A stretch of DNA of 64,000 nucleotides, from NCBI GenBank assembly GCA_016704325.1, contig JADJAG010000005.1:124001-188000 (forward strand), written 5' to 3'. Position 1 is the stretch's first letter; each line of letters begins with the position of its first letter. Positions 1 through 8,668 of the stretch are shown one piece after another. The notes beneath the pieces are model-generated. The model did no database searches. It was not told the DNA's origin and saw only the letters and a program-made list of their open reading frames with translations. Source of the DNA: Chitinophagaceae bacterium (GTDB lineage Bacteria > Bacteroidota > Bacteroidia > Chitinophagales > UBA10324). A program made the position numbers and the translations under genes.

Positions 1-2
1 TG

Positions 3-872
3 ATTATTGTTTATTGGAAGGATGCACGATTCGGCACCTTGGCCAATATCATTATTGTTATAGCTGCTTTGATTGGTTATGCTAATCAGCACTTTTATGA
101 TAAGTTTAAAAGCCAGGTGACAAAGAACCTGCAACAGCAGGAAGCAACTCAAAATAATTTACTGACTGAGTCTGATTTGTTGAATCTGCCGGAGCCGGTA
201 AAGCGCTACCTGCACTATACAGGTTCTTTAGGCAAACCGAAGGTGAGAAATTTCAGCGTAGCGTTTGTTGGGGAGATCAGGAAAGACAGTGCATCAGCCT
301 GGATGCCTTTCACGTCGGTACAGTATAATTTTATGGAGCCCGCTTCGCGTTTCTTTTTCCTGAAAGCCTCGATGTTTCGTCTTCCGGTAAATGGTTTTCA
401 TAGTTACTCGGACGAGAATGTGTTTATGGATATTCGCCTGCTGTCATTGTTGAAAGTGCAATACCTGGAAGGCAGGGAGATGCGGATCGCTGAAACAGTC
501 ACATTTTTTAATGATATGTGTTGTATGGCACCTGCCACATTAATTGACAACCGCATCACGTGGATGGAATCTGATAGCAATAAAGTGAAAGCGGAGTTTA
601 CAAATAGTGATGTTAAAGTGCAGGCATGGCTTTATTTCAATAAGGAGGGTGCATTGATCAATTTTGTTTCAGAAGACCGATTTGCTGCAGGTGCAGACGG
701 ATTGATGAAGAAACTGCGTTGGTCAACTCCTGTGGGAGATTACAAAATGGTGGATGATCATATGGTTCCGGGCGAAGCTCAGACAATTTATCGATACCCT
801 GAGGGTGATTTTACGTATGGCCGTTTCCGTACCGTGCATGTATTCTATAATGTAACTGCATTTGAACTATGA
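3..872 (+). CDS. DUF6544 family protein, 5' end outside window
   Basis: The reading frame is open to the left edge: the codons before the first possible TTG (position 39) read IIVYWKDARFGTL, so the true start lies upstream. The visible part opens with a hydrophobic segment (IIIVIAALIGYA), then a soluble domain with the DUF6544 (formerly DUF6920) pattern: PEPVKRYLHYTGSLGKP near the N-terminus, a central MCCMAPATLID stretch and a C-terminal MVPGEAQTIYRYPEGDF motif. The family has no proven activity. The stop codon overlaps the next start (ATGA), so the two genes are probably translated together. The membrane segment suggests an envelope location (inference). Confidence 0.7.
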   Translation: MIVYWKDARFGTLANIIIVIAALIGYANQHFYDKFKSQVTKNLQQQEATQNNLLTESDLLNLPEPVKRYLHYTGSLGKPKVRNFSVAFVGEIRKDSASAWMPFTSVQYNFMEPASRFFFLKASMFRLPVNGFHSYSDENVFMDIRLLSLLKVQYLEGREMRIAETVTFFNDMCCMAPATLIDNRITWMESDSNKVKAEFTNSDVKVQAWLYFNKEGALINFVSEDRFAAGADGLMKKLRWSTPVGDYKMVDDHMVPGEAQTIYRYPEGDFTYGRFRTVHVFYNVTAFEL

Positions 873-1282
873 CAAAGTTATTGCTTCATATCCTGGCTGT
901 GTTTCTCTTGCTCATCAATGGACTCGGTGCAATTTATGGTGGTGCTAACCTGATTGCATTTCCGGATGGAAGCAGTATCGGGCTTTCTCTTTCATGGCTG
1001 GAACATTCGCCATTTGAAAATTACTTCGTACCCGGAATTGTTTTATTGCTGGCCAATGGCCTGCTAAGTATGATTGCAGTGGCAGCCATATTGATTGGTG
1101 CACTGATCAGTGCTTTGCTGGTTGTTTTGCAGGGAATATTGCTTACGGGATGGATTCTTGTGCAAATGCTACTGATTCAAACAGTTTACTTCCTGCATGT
1201 GGTGATGGGAACTATTGGCGTATTACTGATGGTGATAGGTTGGTTACACTTATCACCGGAAAGACGTCAGGCTTTGAAGTAA
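869..1282 (+). CDS. small integral membrane protein
   Basis: A 137-residue, strongly hydrophobic protein. Apparent membrane segments lie at about residues 3-28, 50-66, 68-95 and 98-125, with a short basic C-terminus (SPERRQALK). It starts at an ATG inside the ATGA overlap with the DUF6544 gene, so it is very likely in the same transcript. I recognise no catalytic motif or named family. A partner role for the upstream membrane-linked protein is only a guess from the overlap. Confidence 0.6.
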   Translation: MTKLLLHILAVFLLLINGLGAIYGGANLIAFPDGSSIGLSLSWLEHSPFENYFVPGIVLLLANGLLSMIAVAAILIGALISALLVVLQGILLTGWILVQMLLIQTVYFLHVVMGTIGVLLMVIGWLHLSPERRQALK

Positions 1283-1432
1283 TTCATGAAACCTGTCCGG
1301 TACTTTGGCTGGTTTTGACTATTTATCTTTGTTGAAAGCGTAACAATTTTTTCTACTTCCATTCGATGCTGATTCCACAGCCCAATAAAAAATGCGTAAA
1401 TCCGACGTACGTTATTAAGCAATACATGGTAG

Positions 1433-1465
1433 TTGGTATTTACAGATTTTGAAGCGGTATATTTG
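1433..1465 (+). promoter_or_regulatory. putative Bacteroidota promoter for the P-type ATPase
   Basis: TATATTTG at 1458-1465 matches the TAnnTTTG -7 box of the primary sigma factor in Bacteroidota. A TTG lies 22 bases upstream (1433-1435). It would give a leader of roughly 100 nt before the ATG at 1569. The spacing is slightly long, so this is a tentative call. Confidence 0.3.
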
Positions 1466-1568
1466 ACAGGGTGCTGATTAATTTCGCAAGAATGAGTTAT
1501 TGATATTTAAAGGAAGTGACGTTTCCGCGGACCCTGTTTCTGTAATTGAATGAAGTGAATAAACTATA

Positions 1569-4103
1569 ATGCCGCTTAATAACTTTGGAATTGATGGATT
1601 GACAAAGGAGCAGGTTCTAGCTTCAAGAGCAAAGTATGGAAAGAACAGGCTCGTGTTTATGAGAAGGAGTCGCTTTTTTGAAGCGGTAAAGAGCCTGGCA
1701 AAGGAGCCGATGGTTATTTTGCTTCTCATTACCTCCATTATATATTTTGTAAGTGGAAGCATTGGTGACGGCATTTTTTTGGCTGCTGCCATCGTATTGG
1801 TTGCCGGTATTTCACTTTACCAGGACTCCCGCAGCCGGAATGCCCTGGAGAAGCTAAAGGATTTTACGCAACCCCTTTGTAAAGTCATCAGGGAGGGACA
1901 GGTAACGCAAATCAGCAGTGAAGACCTAACGCTGGGAGACAGTATGATCGTAGAAGAAGGTACAGCGATTGTCGCTGATGCCACCATCGTGCATTCCAAT
2001 GACTTCACAGTTAACGAATCTATCCTGACCGGCGAGTCGCTTCCGGTTTCCAAAGACAAATCGACGCATGATAACATGATTTATTCCGGTACTACTGTTG
2101 TCAGCGGTTTGGCCATTGCCACCGTCGAAGCAATCGGTAATGGAACAAGGTTAGGAAAGATTGGCCTCAGCCTGGAAGGCATTGTGGAAGAGAAGACGCC
2201 TTTGGAATTACAGATAAATAATTTTGTAAAGAAGATGGTGATTGCCGGAGCTGTCATTTTTGTGATAGTATGGGCCATCAACTTTTATAATTCACATAAT
2301 GTGTTGGATAGCCTGCTTAAGGCATTGGCATTGGCCATGAGTATTTTACCTGAAGAGATTCCGGTGGCATTTACCACCTTCATGGCATTGGGTGCCTGGA
2401 GGCTCATGCGCATGGGCATTGTAGTGAAGCAGATGAAGACAGTAGAGACGTTGGGCAGTGCAACGGTAATCTGTACAGACAAGACCGGAACTATTACCGA
2501 AAACAAAATGATACTGTCAAAATTATACTGTGTAGAAACAGGTGAGATTGCTGAAGTGAGCAGTATTAGCAGTGTGGCGGAGAAGGAACTTATTTCATTG
2601 GCGATGTGGGCCAGCGAGCCGATTCCGTTTGACCCAATGGAAGTTTCATTGCACGAAGTGTACGGTAAACTTACGTCATCAGATGATAGAAACAGTTACC
2701 GTATGATCCATGAGTACCCGTTATCCGGACGTCCTCCTATGATGACCCATATCTTTGAAAATGATATCGGGAAACGCATCATTGCCGCCAAAGGAGCGCC
2801 TGAAGCTTTGATGGCAGTTGCTGAATTAACGGCCACTCAAAAGTCAGCTTTGGAAGAAGCTGTTAAAACACTGACAACAGATGGCTACCGCATTCTGGGT
2901 GTTGGTGAAGCTGCCTTTGACGGGAAAAATTTTCCTGTTACACAACAGGAATTCAATTTCAGTCTGAAAGGCATTGTTGCATTTTATGATCCGCCAAAGC
3001 AGCACATAAGAAAAGTGCTTGATCAATTTTATGCAGCAGGCATCGAAGTAAAAATAGTAACCGGCGACAGCCTGGGTACTACTACTGCTATCGCGAAAGA
3101 GATTGGATTAACCGGCTTTGACAAGAGTATTACCGGTGATGCGCTGTTGCTGTTAAATGAAAATGATCTGCAGCAATGTGTAGCCAATACCAATATATTT
3201 GCCCGCGTTTTTCCGGAAGCAAAGCTGAGGATTATTGATGCGTTGAAAAGATCAGGGCAAATTGTTGCGATGACCGGAGATGGCGTTAATGATGGTCCTG
3301 CTCTGAAGGCTGCCCATATTGGCATTGCAATGGGTAAGAAGGGTTCGGAGATTGCAAGGCAGGCAGCATCCATGATATTGTTGGAGGATGACTTGTCAAA
3401 GATGGTGGATGCCATTGCGATGGGAAGAAAAATCTATAATAACCTGAAGAAAGCCATACAGTATATCATTTCCATACATATTCCGATTGTGCTAACGGTT
3501 TTTATTCCCTTAGCGCTAGGCTGGATTTACCCAAATATTTTTTCCCCGGTACATATCATTTTTCTTGAGCTCATCATGGGACCGACCTGTTCCATAATTT
3601 ATGAGAATGAACCAATGGAAAAAAATACCATGATTCAGAAACCCCGTTTGTTTACTACAACTTTCTTTAGCTGGAAGGAACTAACCACCAGTATTATCCA
3701 GGGTTTGATGATTACGGCGGGTACCTTACTTGTTTATCAATATGCAGTTTATCAGGGATTCAATGAACATATTACCAGGACGATGGTGTTTACAACACTC
3801 ATAGCCTCCAATATTTTTCTTACGCTGGTCAACAGGTCATTTCATTATTCCATATTTACTACCATGAAATACAAGAATAATCTTGTGCTGCTGATCATTG
3901 GCATCACCGTAGCAATTTCAGGATTGTTATTGTATGTGGAACCACTAACCGGTTTTTTCGATTTCGAGTCATTAACGCTTTCACAGTTATCCATTAGCTT
4001 ACTTGCAGGATTCCTGTTTGTGATATGGTTTGAAGCAGTAAAATGGTATAAGATGGTTCAAGCCCGTAATAGGTTTGGGCCGGATTTGAATCTGCACGCG
4101 TAA
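1569..4103 (+). CDS. cation-translocating P-type ATPase
   Basis: An 844-residue P-type ATPase that should couple ATP hydrolysis to cation transport across the inner membrane. Visible motifs: actuator TGES at 154-157, the M4 sequence PEEIP at 261-265, the phosphorylation motif DKTGT with Asp304, the nucleotide-domain KGAPE, and the hinge GDGVND at 570-575. About ten membrane helices are arranged as in Ca/Mg-type (P2) pumps. There is no N-terminal metal-binding CxxC domain, which argues against a copper/zinc P1B pump. The M6 region reads LELIMGPTCSIIYE, where related proteobacterial pumps have an Asp in place of the Gly, so the ion is uncertain. A Crp/Fnr regulator gene starts 30 bases downstream. 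Confidence 0.9.
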   Translation: MPLNNFGIDGLTKEQVLASRAKYGKNRLVFMRRSRFFEAVKSLAKEPMVILLLITSIIYFVSGSIGDGIFLAAAIVLVAGISLYQDSRSRNALEKLKDFTQPLCKVIREGQVTQISSEDLTLGDSMIVEEGTAIVADATIVHSNDFTVNESILTGESLPVSKDKSTHDNMIYSGTTVVSGLAIATVEAIGNGTRLGKIGLSLEGIVEEKTPLELQINNFVKKMVIAGAVIFVIVWAINFYNSHNVLDSLLKALALAMSILPEEIPVAFTTFMALGAWRLMRMGIVVKQMKTVETLGSATVICTDKTGTITENKMILSKLYCVETGEIAEVSSISSVAEKELISLAMWASEPIPFDPMEVSLHEVYGKLTSSDDRNSYRMIHEYPLSGRPPMMTHIFENDIGKRIIAAKGAPEALMAVAELTATQKSALEEAVKTLTTDGYRILGVGEAAFDGKNFPVTQQEFNFSLKGIVAFYDPPKQHIRKVLDQFYAAGIEVKIVTGDSLGTTTAIAKEIGLTGFDKSITGDALLLLNENDLQQCVANTNIFARVFPEAKLRIIDALKRSGQIVAMTGDGVNDGPALKAAHIGIAMGKKGSEIARQAASMILLEDDLSKMVDAIAMGRKIYNNLKKAIQYIISIHIPIVLTVFIPLALGWIYPNIFSPVHIIFLELIMGPTCSIIYENEPMEKNTMIQKPRLFTTTFFSWKELTTSIIQGLMITAGTLLVYQYAVYQGFNEHITRTMVFTTLIASNIFLTLVNRSFHYSIFTTMKYKNNLVLLIIGITVAISGLLLYVEPLTGFFDFESLTLSQLSISLLAGFLFVIWFEAVKWYKMVQARNRFGPDLNLHA

Positions 4104-4133
4104 TCCGGCAGGATATTCAATATCTTTAGCAGA

Positions 4134-4754
4134 ATGGAGTTAGATAATCTAAAAGAATTCACGTCTTCGCCGGAAGTAAGAGTTCGGTTATTATCTTATG
4201 GCATTGAAAAAATATATTCAGAAGGGGAAGTGATTCTGAATGAAGATACCTACGTAAGGGCTATTCCACTTGTAATTACAGGCAATGTAAAAGTGATGCA
4301 AACAGATCAGAATGGACGTGAAATCCTGCTGTACTATATTAAGTCAGGAGAGAGCTGTATCATGTCGTTTATGGCCGGATTGCACCAGGGAAAGAGCAAG
4401 GTAAAAGCGGTGGCAGACGAGCAAACAGAGTTATTACTCATACCCATGGAAAAGGTCAGTTTACTGATTAAGGAGTATCCGGAATGGCTGGATTACCTCT
4501 TCCGTTTGTATCACAAGCGATTTGAAGAATTGCTGGAGGTTGTGAATGCGGTGGCATTCAGGAAAATGGATGAAAGACTACTCAGCTTTATAAAGATGAA
4601 ATGCCGTCATATGGATAGTGATACACTCAGTATTACGCATGAACAACTGGCTAATGAGTTGGGCACGGTAAGGGTAGTTGTATCGCGTTTATTGAAACGA
4701 ATGGAGGAAGAAGGCATGGTGAAACTGGGCAGGAATAAAATTTCGCTTATGTAA
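4134..4754 (+). CDS. Crp/Fnr family transcriptional regulator
   Basis: A 206-residue protein with an N-terminal cyclic-nucleotide-binding-type beta-roll (about 20-125), a long dimerisation helix (about 125-150) and a C-terminal winged helix (about 160-206). The recognition region is ITHEQLANELGTVRVVVSRLLKRMEEEG. There are no Fnr-type N-terminal cysteines, so an Fe-S oxygen sensor of the Fnr type is unlikely. It stands just before a rhodanese/thioredoxin/DUF2892 cassette. In Bacteroidota this grouping is common, and the regulator probably controls it in response to a redox or sulfur signal (inference). Confidence 0.88.
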   Translation: MELDNLKEFTSSPEVRVRLLSYGIEKIYSEGEVILNEDTYVRAIPLVITGNVKVMQTDQNGREILLYYIKSGESCIMSFMAGLHQGKSKVKAVADEQTELLLIPMEKVSLLIKEYPEWLDYLFRLYHKRFEELLEVVNAVAFRKMDERLLSFIKMKCRHMDSDTLSITHEQLANELGTVRVVVSRLLKRMEEEGMVKLGRNKISLM

Positions 4755-4827
4755 CAAAAGTAGCTGTACAACCAGTTTATATACCTCACCTTTGTGTCAT
4801 TCAATTAATCACTTTAAAAATAATACG

Positions 4828-5034
4828 ATGAAAGCAAACATGGGAACAGCCGACAAGGCAATCAGGATATTGGCAGCGATCTTAATCGGCATCCTGTATT
4901 TTACCAATCAGATATCAGGAACATTGGCAATTATACTGCTGATTTTTGCCGTAATTTTTATTATTACCAGTTTCATCAGTTTTTGCCCTTTGTACTGGCC
5001 ATTCGGTATCTCTACCAGGAAGAAAGCAAGTTAA
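4828..5034 (+). CDS. DUF2892 (YgaP-like) membrane protein
   Basis: A 68-residue protein that starts at the ATG reading MKANMGTADKAIRILAA. This start matches the family, whose members begin with a short Met-rich stretch before NMGTxDrxiR. A longer frame from 4792 adds residues that do not fit. Two hydrophobic helices follow (about 12-28 and 33-52), ending in FCPLYWPFGIST; the family ends similarly with Cys-Pro-x-Tyr. DUF2892 modules are the membrane anchor of YgaP-type rhodaneses. Its place beside a stand-alone rhodanese gene fits that. Confidence 0.8.
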   Translation: MKANMGTADKAIRILAAILIGILYFTNQISGTLAIILLIFAVIFIITSFISFCPLYWPFGISTRKKAS

Positions 5035-5186
5035 TTTCGACCGGGCTGATTTAAGAACAATTCCTGAATAGTAGCAAGAATATTTTTGCTGGATGCTTTG
5101 CTATTTGATATTGGTCGACTTTTAGGATTGTAACAAAAGTTACTGAACCATGAAGTATCAGGTTCTAATTTTGTCTTGCAAATAAG

Positions 5187-5192
5187 AAAAGG
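5187..5192 (+). promoter_or_regulatory. possible ribosome binding site that decides a GTG start
   Basis: AAAAGG at 5187-5192 sits 4 bases before the GTG at 5197. This and the family length support that start over the upstream TTG at 5176. Shine-Dalgarno sites are weak predictors in Bacteroidota. Confidence 0.35.
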
Positions 5193-5196
5193 TACT

Positions 5197-5409
5197 GTGA
5201 GAAATAGATTCCTGAATAAATACAAGTGGGTAATGGTGGGTTTGGTTGCCGGTGCAATCGGCGGCTATCTCTACTATCAGTTGGTGGGTTGCGCAAGCGG
5301 CAGTTGTGCCATCACTTCAAATCCATGGAGCAGCACCTTGTATGGCACTTTAATGGGCGGTTTGTTGTTTGACCTGTTTCGAAAGAAACAACCGGCAGGC
5401 AATTCATGA
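5197..5409 (+). CDS. DUF6132 family small membrane protein
   Basis: About 70 residues from the GTG at 5197. It has a single glycine-rich membrane helix (VGLVAGAIGGYLYYQLVGC), then CASGSCAITSNPWSSTLYGTLMGGLLFDLF. The CxxGxCxITSNPxxSTLYG pattern is the hallmark of DUF6132. The two cysteines face the lipid boundary and may be metal- or redox-active (inference). These proteins are usually found beside thioredoxin, rhodanese and Crp/Fnr genes, as here. No reaction is established. Confidence 0.75.
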   Translation: MRNRFLNKYKWVMVGLVAGAIGGYLYYQLVGCASGSCAITSNPWSSTLYGTLMGGLLFDLFRKKQPAGNS

Positions 5410-5470
5410 CCCTGACTGTCTATAATATTGAAGAAATGAATAGCAATAAACAGCAAGCTGAATAGTAACT

Positions 5471-5788
5471 ATGTTAAAGGCAATCAAAGAACTATTGGGC
5501 CTGGGGCCAAAAGTAAACCTGGCAGCGGTGGCCAAAAGCGGGGCAATCATACTTGATGTACGAAGCAAAGGTGAATTTGCCACCGGACATATAAGGGGCG
5601 CCATTAATATCTCACTGGATCAGTTGTCCGGAAATTTGAAAAAACTGAAGGACAAAGAGAAACCAATTATCACCTGTTGTGCATCAGGCATGCGCAGCGC
5701 TTCAGCACGTAGAATCCTCATTTCAAATGGCTATACGCAGGTATATAACGGTGGCGGCTGGCTGACATTAAGAAATAAAATCAGTTGA
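5471..5788 (+). CDS. rhodanese-like domain protein
   Basis: A 105-residue single rhodanese domain. The catalytic loop reads CASGMR at residues 70-75, with Cys70 as the predicted persulfide-carrying residue and an extra Cys69 before it. Upstream are the DVRSKGEFATGHIRGAINI strand-helix elements, which the family uses to shape the pocket. It should move sulfane sulfur to an acceptor, possibly the thioredoxin encoded downstream. There is no signal peptide or membrane helix, so it is cytosolic. It lies in a tight cassette and ends 2 bases before the ATG of the next gene. Confidence 0.9.
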   Translation: MLKAIKELLGLGPKVNLAAVAKSGAIILDVRSKGEFATGHIRGAINISLDQLSGNLKKLKDKEKPIITCCASGMRSASARRILISNGYTQVYNGGGWLTLRNKIS

Positions 5789-5790
5789 TC

Positions 5791-6024
5791 ATGCACACAA
5801 TTTTAAGCGGATGGAATTTCGCAAGATGGTTACGGCTGGCTGCAGGATTGATCATTGGCATCCTGTCAATCCGGATGCAGGATGAACTCGGAGGTTTTAT
5901 AGCAGCACTTTTTTTGTTCCAGGCTGTTGCGAATATTGGCTGTTGCAGTGTAAAGAATTATCCGGAGCAAAAGAGCAGAAAGGATAAGGATGAGGAAGTG
6001 GAGTTTGAGGAAGTGAAAGGCTAA
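5791..6024 (+). CDS. small membrane protein, DUF2892-like
   Basis: A 77-residue protein from the ATG at 5791, directly after the rhodanese stop. A hydrophobic hairpin (WLRLAAGLIIGILSI and FIAALFLFQAVANIGCC) resembles the YgaP/DUF2892 anchor and ends in a paired cysteine. The tail is highly charged (KSRKDKDEEVEFEEVKG) and probably cytosolic. Its likely partner is the rhodanese. The family call rests on shape and context more than on motif. Confidence 0.6.
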   Translation: MHTILSGWNFARWLRLAAGLIIGILSIRMQDELGGFIAALFLFQAVANIGCCSVKNYPEQKSRKDKDEEVEFEEVKG

Positions 6025-6083
6025 TGATAACAAAGCTGCATTTTATTCAGGATTCATTAATCACCACCATAATCTAATCACAA

Positions 6084-6383
6084 ATGGCAAGCACCTTTTC
6101 AGAATTAATTGGCGGAACAACACCTGTATTGGTTGATTTCTTTGCAGAATGGTGCGGACCGTGTAAAGCAATGAAGCCTGTTCTTGAAGAACTTAAATCG
6201 AAAGTCGGCGAAAGGGCGCGTATCATTAAGGTGGATGTGGACAAAAGCCCACAGGTTGCCAGCGATTTCCAGATAAGGGGTGTTCCTACATTGATATTGT
6301 TTAAAGAAGGTGTTGTGAAGTGGCGTCAGTCAGGCGTAGTTTCTGCAAATAACCTGGAACGGATTATTCAACAGCACCTATAG
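6084..6383 (+). CDS. trxA: thioredoxin
   Basis: A 99-residue thioredoxin fold with the redox motif WCGPC at residues 23-27, the buried VDVDKSP strand, and the cis-proline loop RGVPTLILFKEG. The length and lack of a signal peptide indicate a cytosolic disulfide reductase. It closes the Crp/Fnr-DUF2892-DUF6132-rhodanese cassette, so it may reduce persulfides or disulfides made there. This may be a second, cassette-specific thioredoxin and not the main cellular one. The symbol reflects family only. Confidence 0.88.
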   Translation: MASTFSELIGGTTPVLVDFFAEWCGPCKAMKPVLEELKSKVGERARIIKVDVDKSPQVASDFQIRGVPTLILFKEGVVKWRQSGVVSANNLERIIQQHL

Positions 6384-7291
6384 TGTATTTAGCAATTTGT
6401 GTCAAACTAACTATGAATTTTGACACCCTCCCATATTCCCGGGCTATATTTTCCTTGAGGATATTTCATTGCCCCCGTTGGTCGGGATTTGCAATCCCGT
6501 TCTACTGAGTATCCGGATTTTTAATCCGGAAAGTTTTTCAACAGGTTAAAAAATTATTGATGCTGTAACAATTATCATTTTCCATAAACTATGTTTGACG
6601 TAGCAATTTGAATAATGACCAATTTTCAACGAGACATCTAATGTTATCCAAACATTAACTGTTAATGCATTCAGGTATTAACGGGATTAAAAATCCCTTT
6701 CTCAATAAGTCCGGATTACAAATCACAAGTGTTCGAAGCATTTGAAACTCTTTACTGGATTGGGTTTCAAAGCATTTTTCCAGGCTAAAAAGCGGATCAG
6801 AATTTTTCCTGAAAGTTCTCAATGATGCTTCCTCCTCTACAAGAAATCAGAATTCGCGATCCAAAACGGACATTCTTATATGTGGCTGCACTTCCGAAGG
6901 TTGCTGTAATGTATACTGGATAAGTGTTTGGTGATGTTTCGAACACTTGTGATTACAAATCCGGACTAACGGGGATTATCCGATTTCTGATTGCAATGGC
7001 TCAGGTGTGGCTGGAACTAATTTTACACTTGGCCAGAATCAGGAGAATACGCATCATTTTCCTTGCACTCCATTTTTGTATGGTCAGTGTTCTTCAATTG
7101 CAACATTTATCCCTAACGTCGGGAATCCATTATATGTTTACGCGAGTTGGTACGGATATTAAAGGATAAAAAAATAAACATCTCCTCTGCTACAGAGCAA
7201 CGAAGTATTTGACGGGCACTTCAAGACATATTTATTTATCATGCTAATAAAATGATTTTTTGAACGTCTTCAAGTTATTAAAAATCGATAT
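6384..7291. repeat. 908-bp gene-poor stretch with palindromic repeats
   Basis: No intact gene is convincing here. Short perfect inverted repeats of the form (C)GGATT-nnn-AATCC(G) occur at 6483-6499, 6512-6530 and 6683-6697. A longer pair, 6711-6737 and 6938-6964, is inverted with 24 of 27 positions matching; the only difference is the central triplet. This pair encloses 200 bp. Such GGATT/AATCC palindromes are a REP-like family often seen between Bacteroidota genes. An open stretch at 6953-7162 looks like a gene remnant and is listed separately. Confidence 0.65.
6953..7162 (+). pseudogene. possible 3' remnant of a secreted-protein gene
   Basis: A stop-free run of 69 codons without a start codon. 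It begins inside the palindrome at 6938-6964 and ends with TAA at 7160. The composition is that of an extracellular protein: rich in Gly, Asn, Thr and Tyr, with three cysteines (DCNGSGVAG, HFPCTPFLYGQCSS, LYVYASWYGY). A different frame over the same DNA gives an 81-codon stretch of less natural composition. I infer the tail of a decayed gene cut by the repeat; I do not recognise the family. Confidence 0.3.
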
Positions 7292-8665
7292 TCATTGTTT
7301 TATAAATTTTTGCATCACGCTTCCATTTTCAGTCTGAATAGATATGAAATAAATACAAGATGAGAGTGTGGAGATATCAATTACAGGAGTCGCCGCAGTA
7401 ATTGTTTCAGCCACGAATTTCTGCCCAGTGAGGTTTGTGATTGTCACAAAAATTTTTGTTGATTGTGGAAATTCAAATGAGATATACAGGTAATCAGATG
7501 CAGGATTAGGATGAACGGCGTAATTGATATTATTTGGAATCGATTGTAAAATTCCACTTACAATGCTACAAGTATCAACAAAATCACCTCCCATCCACTT
7601 AGCAATATAGTTTAAAGTATCTTCATCAATAATCCAAAAACCTCCACCAATATAGAGCGTATCATCATAAAAAGTTACTGAAGTAATACTATTGTTGAAT
7701 ATACTCCCTAAACCACACCATTGATTCCCATCCCATCGAGCAATTTTATCCGCAGGAATATTTCCTGCTGAACTGAAAGTTCCGCCAGTCCATAAATAAT
7801 TGCCTACACTGAACATATCCCATACTCTTCCATTTTGTCCTCCTGTTCCTCCTCCGAGGTCTAACCAATTGGTACCATCCCAATGTTGAAGATTGTTTCC
7901 TGCATTTCCATCACTCTTTTTAAAAATCCCTCCGACAACAAGTTTGTCATCATACAAGGCAAAACAAGATGGATCTGCCAAACTTCCTAAAATTCCTTCA
8001 CCAATGTTAGACCAATTATGGTGATCCCACTTTGAGATACGGTGAAGATTTCCACTACTATCATCAAAAACCCCCACAACATACAGATCATCTTGATAAA
8101 ATTGCATTGAATATACAGGGCCAACATTTGGAAAGTCGATGCTTGTCCAATTTACGCCATCGTAACGAATAATGCTATTGGAATTTAATGAACCAACACT
8201 GTCAAATGATCCGCACATATATAGTGTATCTTCATACACCATTATGTGGTTTACACTTCCATTAAATCTCATGCTTATCGAATCCCACTTCTGACCATCC
8301 CATGTAGCGACATACTTCGTGAAAATATCTCCCGCTTTTGTAAAGCCTCCGCCGACATATAGTTTATTGTGATAACGACAAATTGTAAACACATTTTGGG
8401 GGTAGCTTTGGTAATGGTTATCAATCCCTCCCCCCAGTGAATCCCATTGTTCCCCATCCCATACGGCAATTCCACGGATTTTCATACTATCTACATAACT
8501 GAATCTTCCCCCGACGAATAGTAATTCTGTTGACGAATCAGTGTATAAAACATTTACAGCGTTATTTAATCCTTTCTGTAATGAATTCCAATGCTGTGCA
8601 AGTGACATTAACGGAGAAAAAACTACTATCAGAAAAATTGAGTGCCTATTCACGAGCACTTTCAT
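7292..8665 (-). CDS. T9SS cargo protein with kelch/propeller-like repeats
   Basis: A 457-residue secreted protein. The signal peptide covers about residues 1-23 (IFLIVVFSPLMSLAQ). The body has about seven repeats of WDGxxWxxLGxG followed by LYVGGxF strands, as in beta-propeller modules of Bacteroidota surface proteins. The C-terminal 80 residues form a type A sorting domain (HPNPASDYL ... DISTLSSCIYFISI ... KFIKQ) that should direct outer-membrane translocation by the type IX system. It is the last gene of a three-gene unit and starts 3 bases after the preceding stop. Its sorting domain closely resembles that of its upstream neighbour, pointing to domain duplication. Ligand unknown. Confidence 0.82.
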   Translation of the reverse strand: MKVLVNRHSIFLIVVFSPLMSLAQHWNSLQKGLNNAVNVLYTDSSTELLFVGGRFSYVDSMKIRGIAVWDGEQWDSLGGGIDNHYQSYPQNVFTICRYHNKLYVGGGFTKAGDIFTKYVATWDGQKWDSISMRFNGSVNHIMVYEDTLYMCGSFDSVGSLNSNSIIRYDGVNWTSIDFPNVGPVYSMQFYQDDLYVVGVFDDSSGNLHRISKWDHHNWSNIGEGILGSLADPSCFALYDDKLVVGGIFKKSDGNAGNNLQHWDGTNWLDLGGGTGGQNGRVWDMFSVGNYLWTGGTFSSAGNIPADKIARWDGNQWCGLGSIFNNSITSVTFYDDTLYIGGGFWIIDEDTLNYIAKWMGGDFVDTCSIVSGILQSIPNNINYAVHPNPASDYLYISFEFPQSTKIFVTITNLTGQKFVAETITAATPVIDISTLSSCIYFISIQTENGSVMQKFIKQ

Positions 8666-8668
8666 TTT

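Noticed and set aside
6924..7169. An 81-codon open frame between the thioredoxin gene and the T9SS unit
   Set aside because: Its composition is not protein-like and it crosses a palindromic repeat; another frame over the same bases reads more like a remnant.
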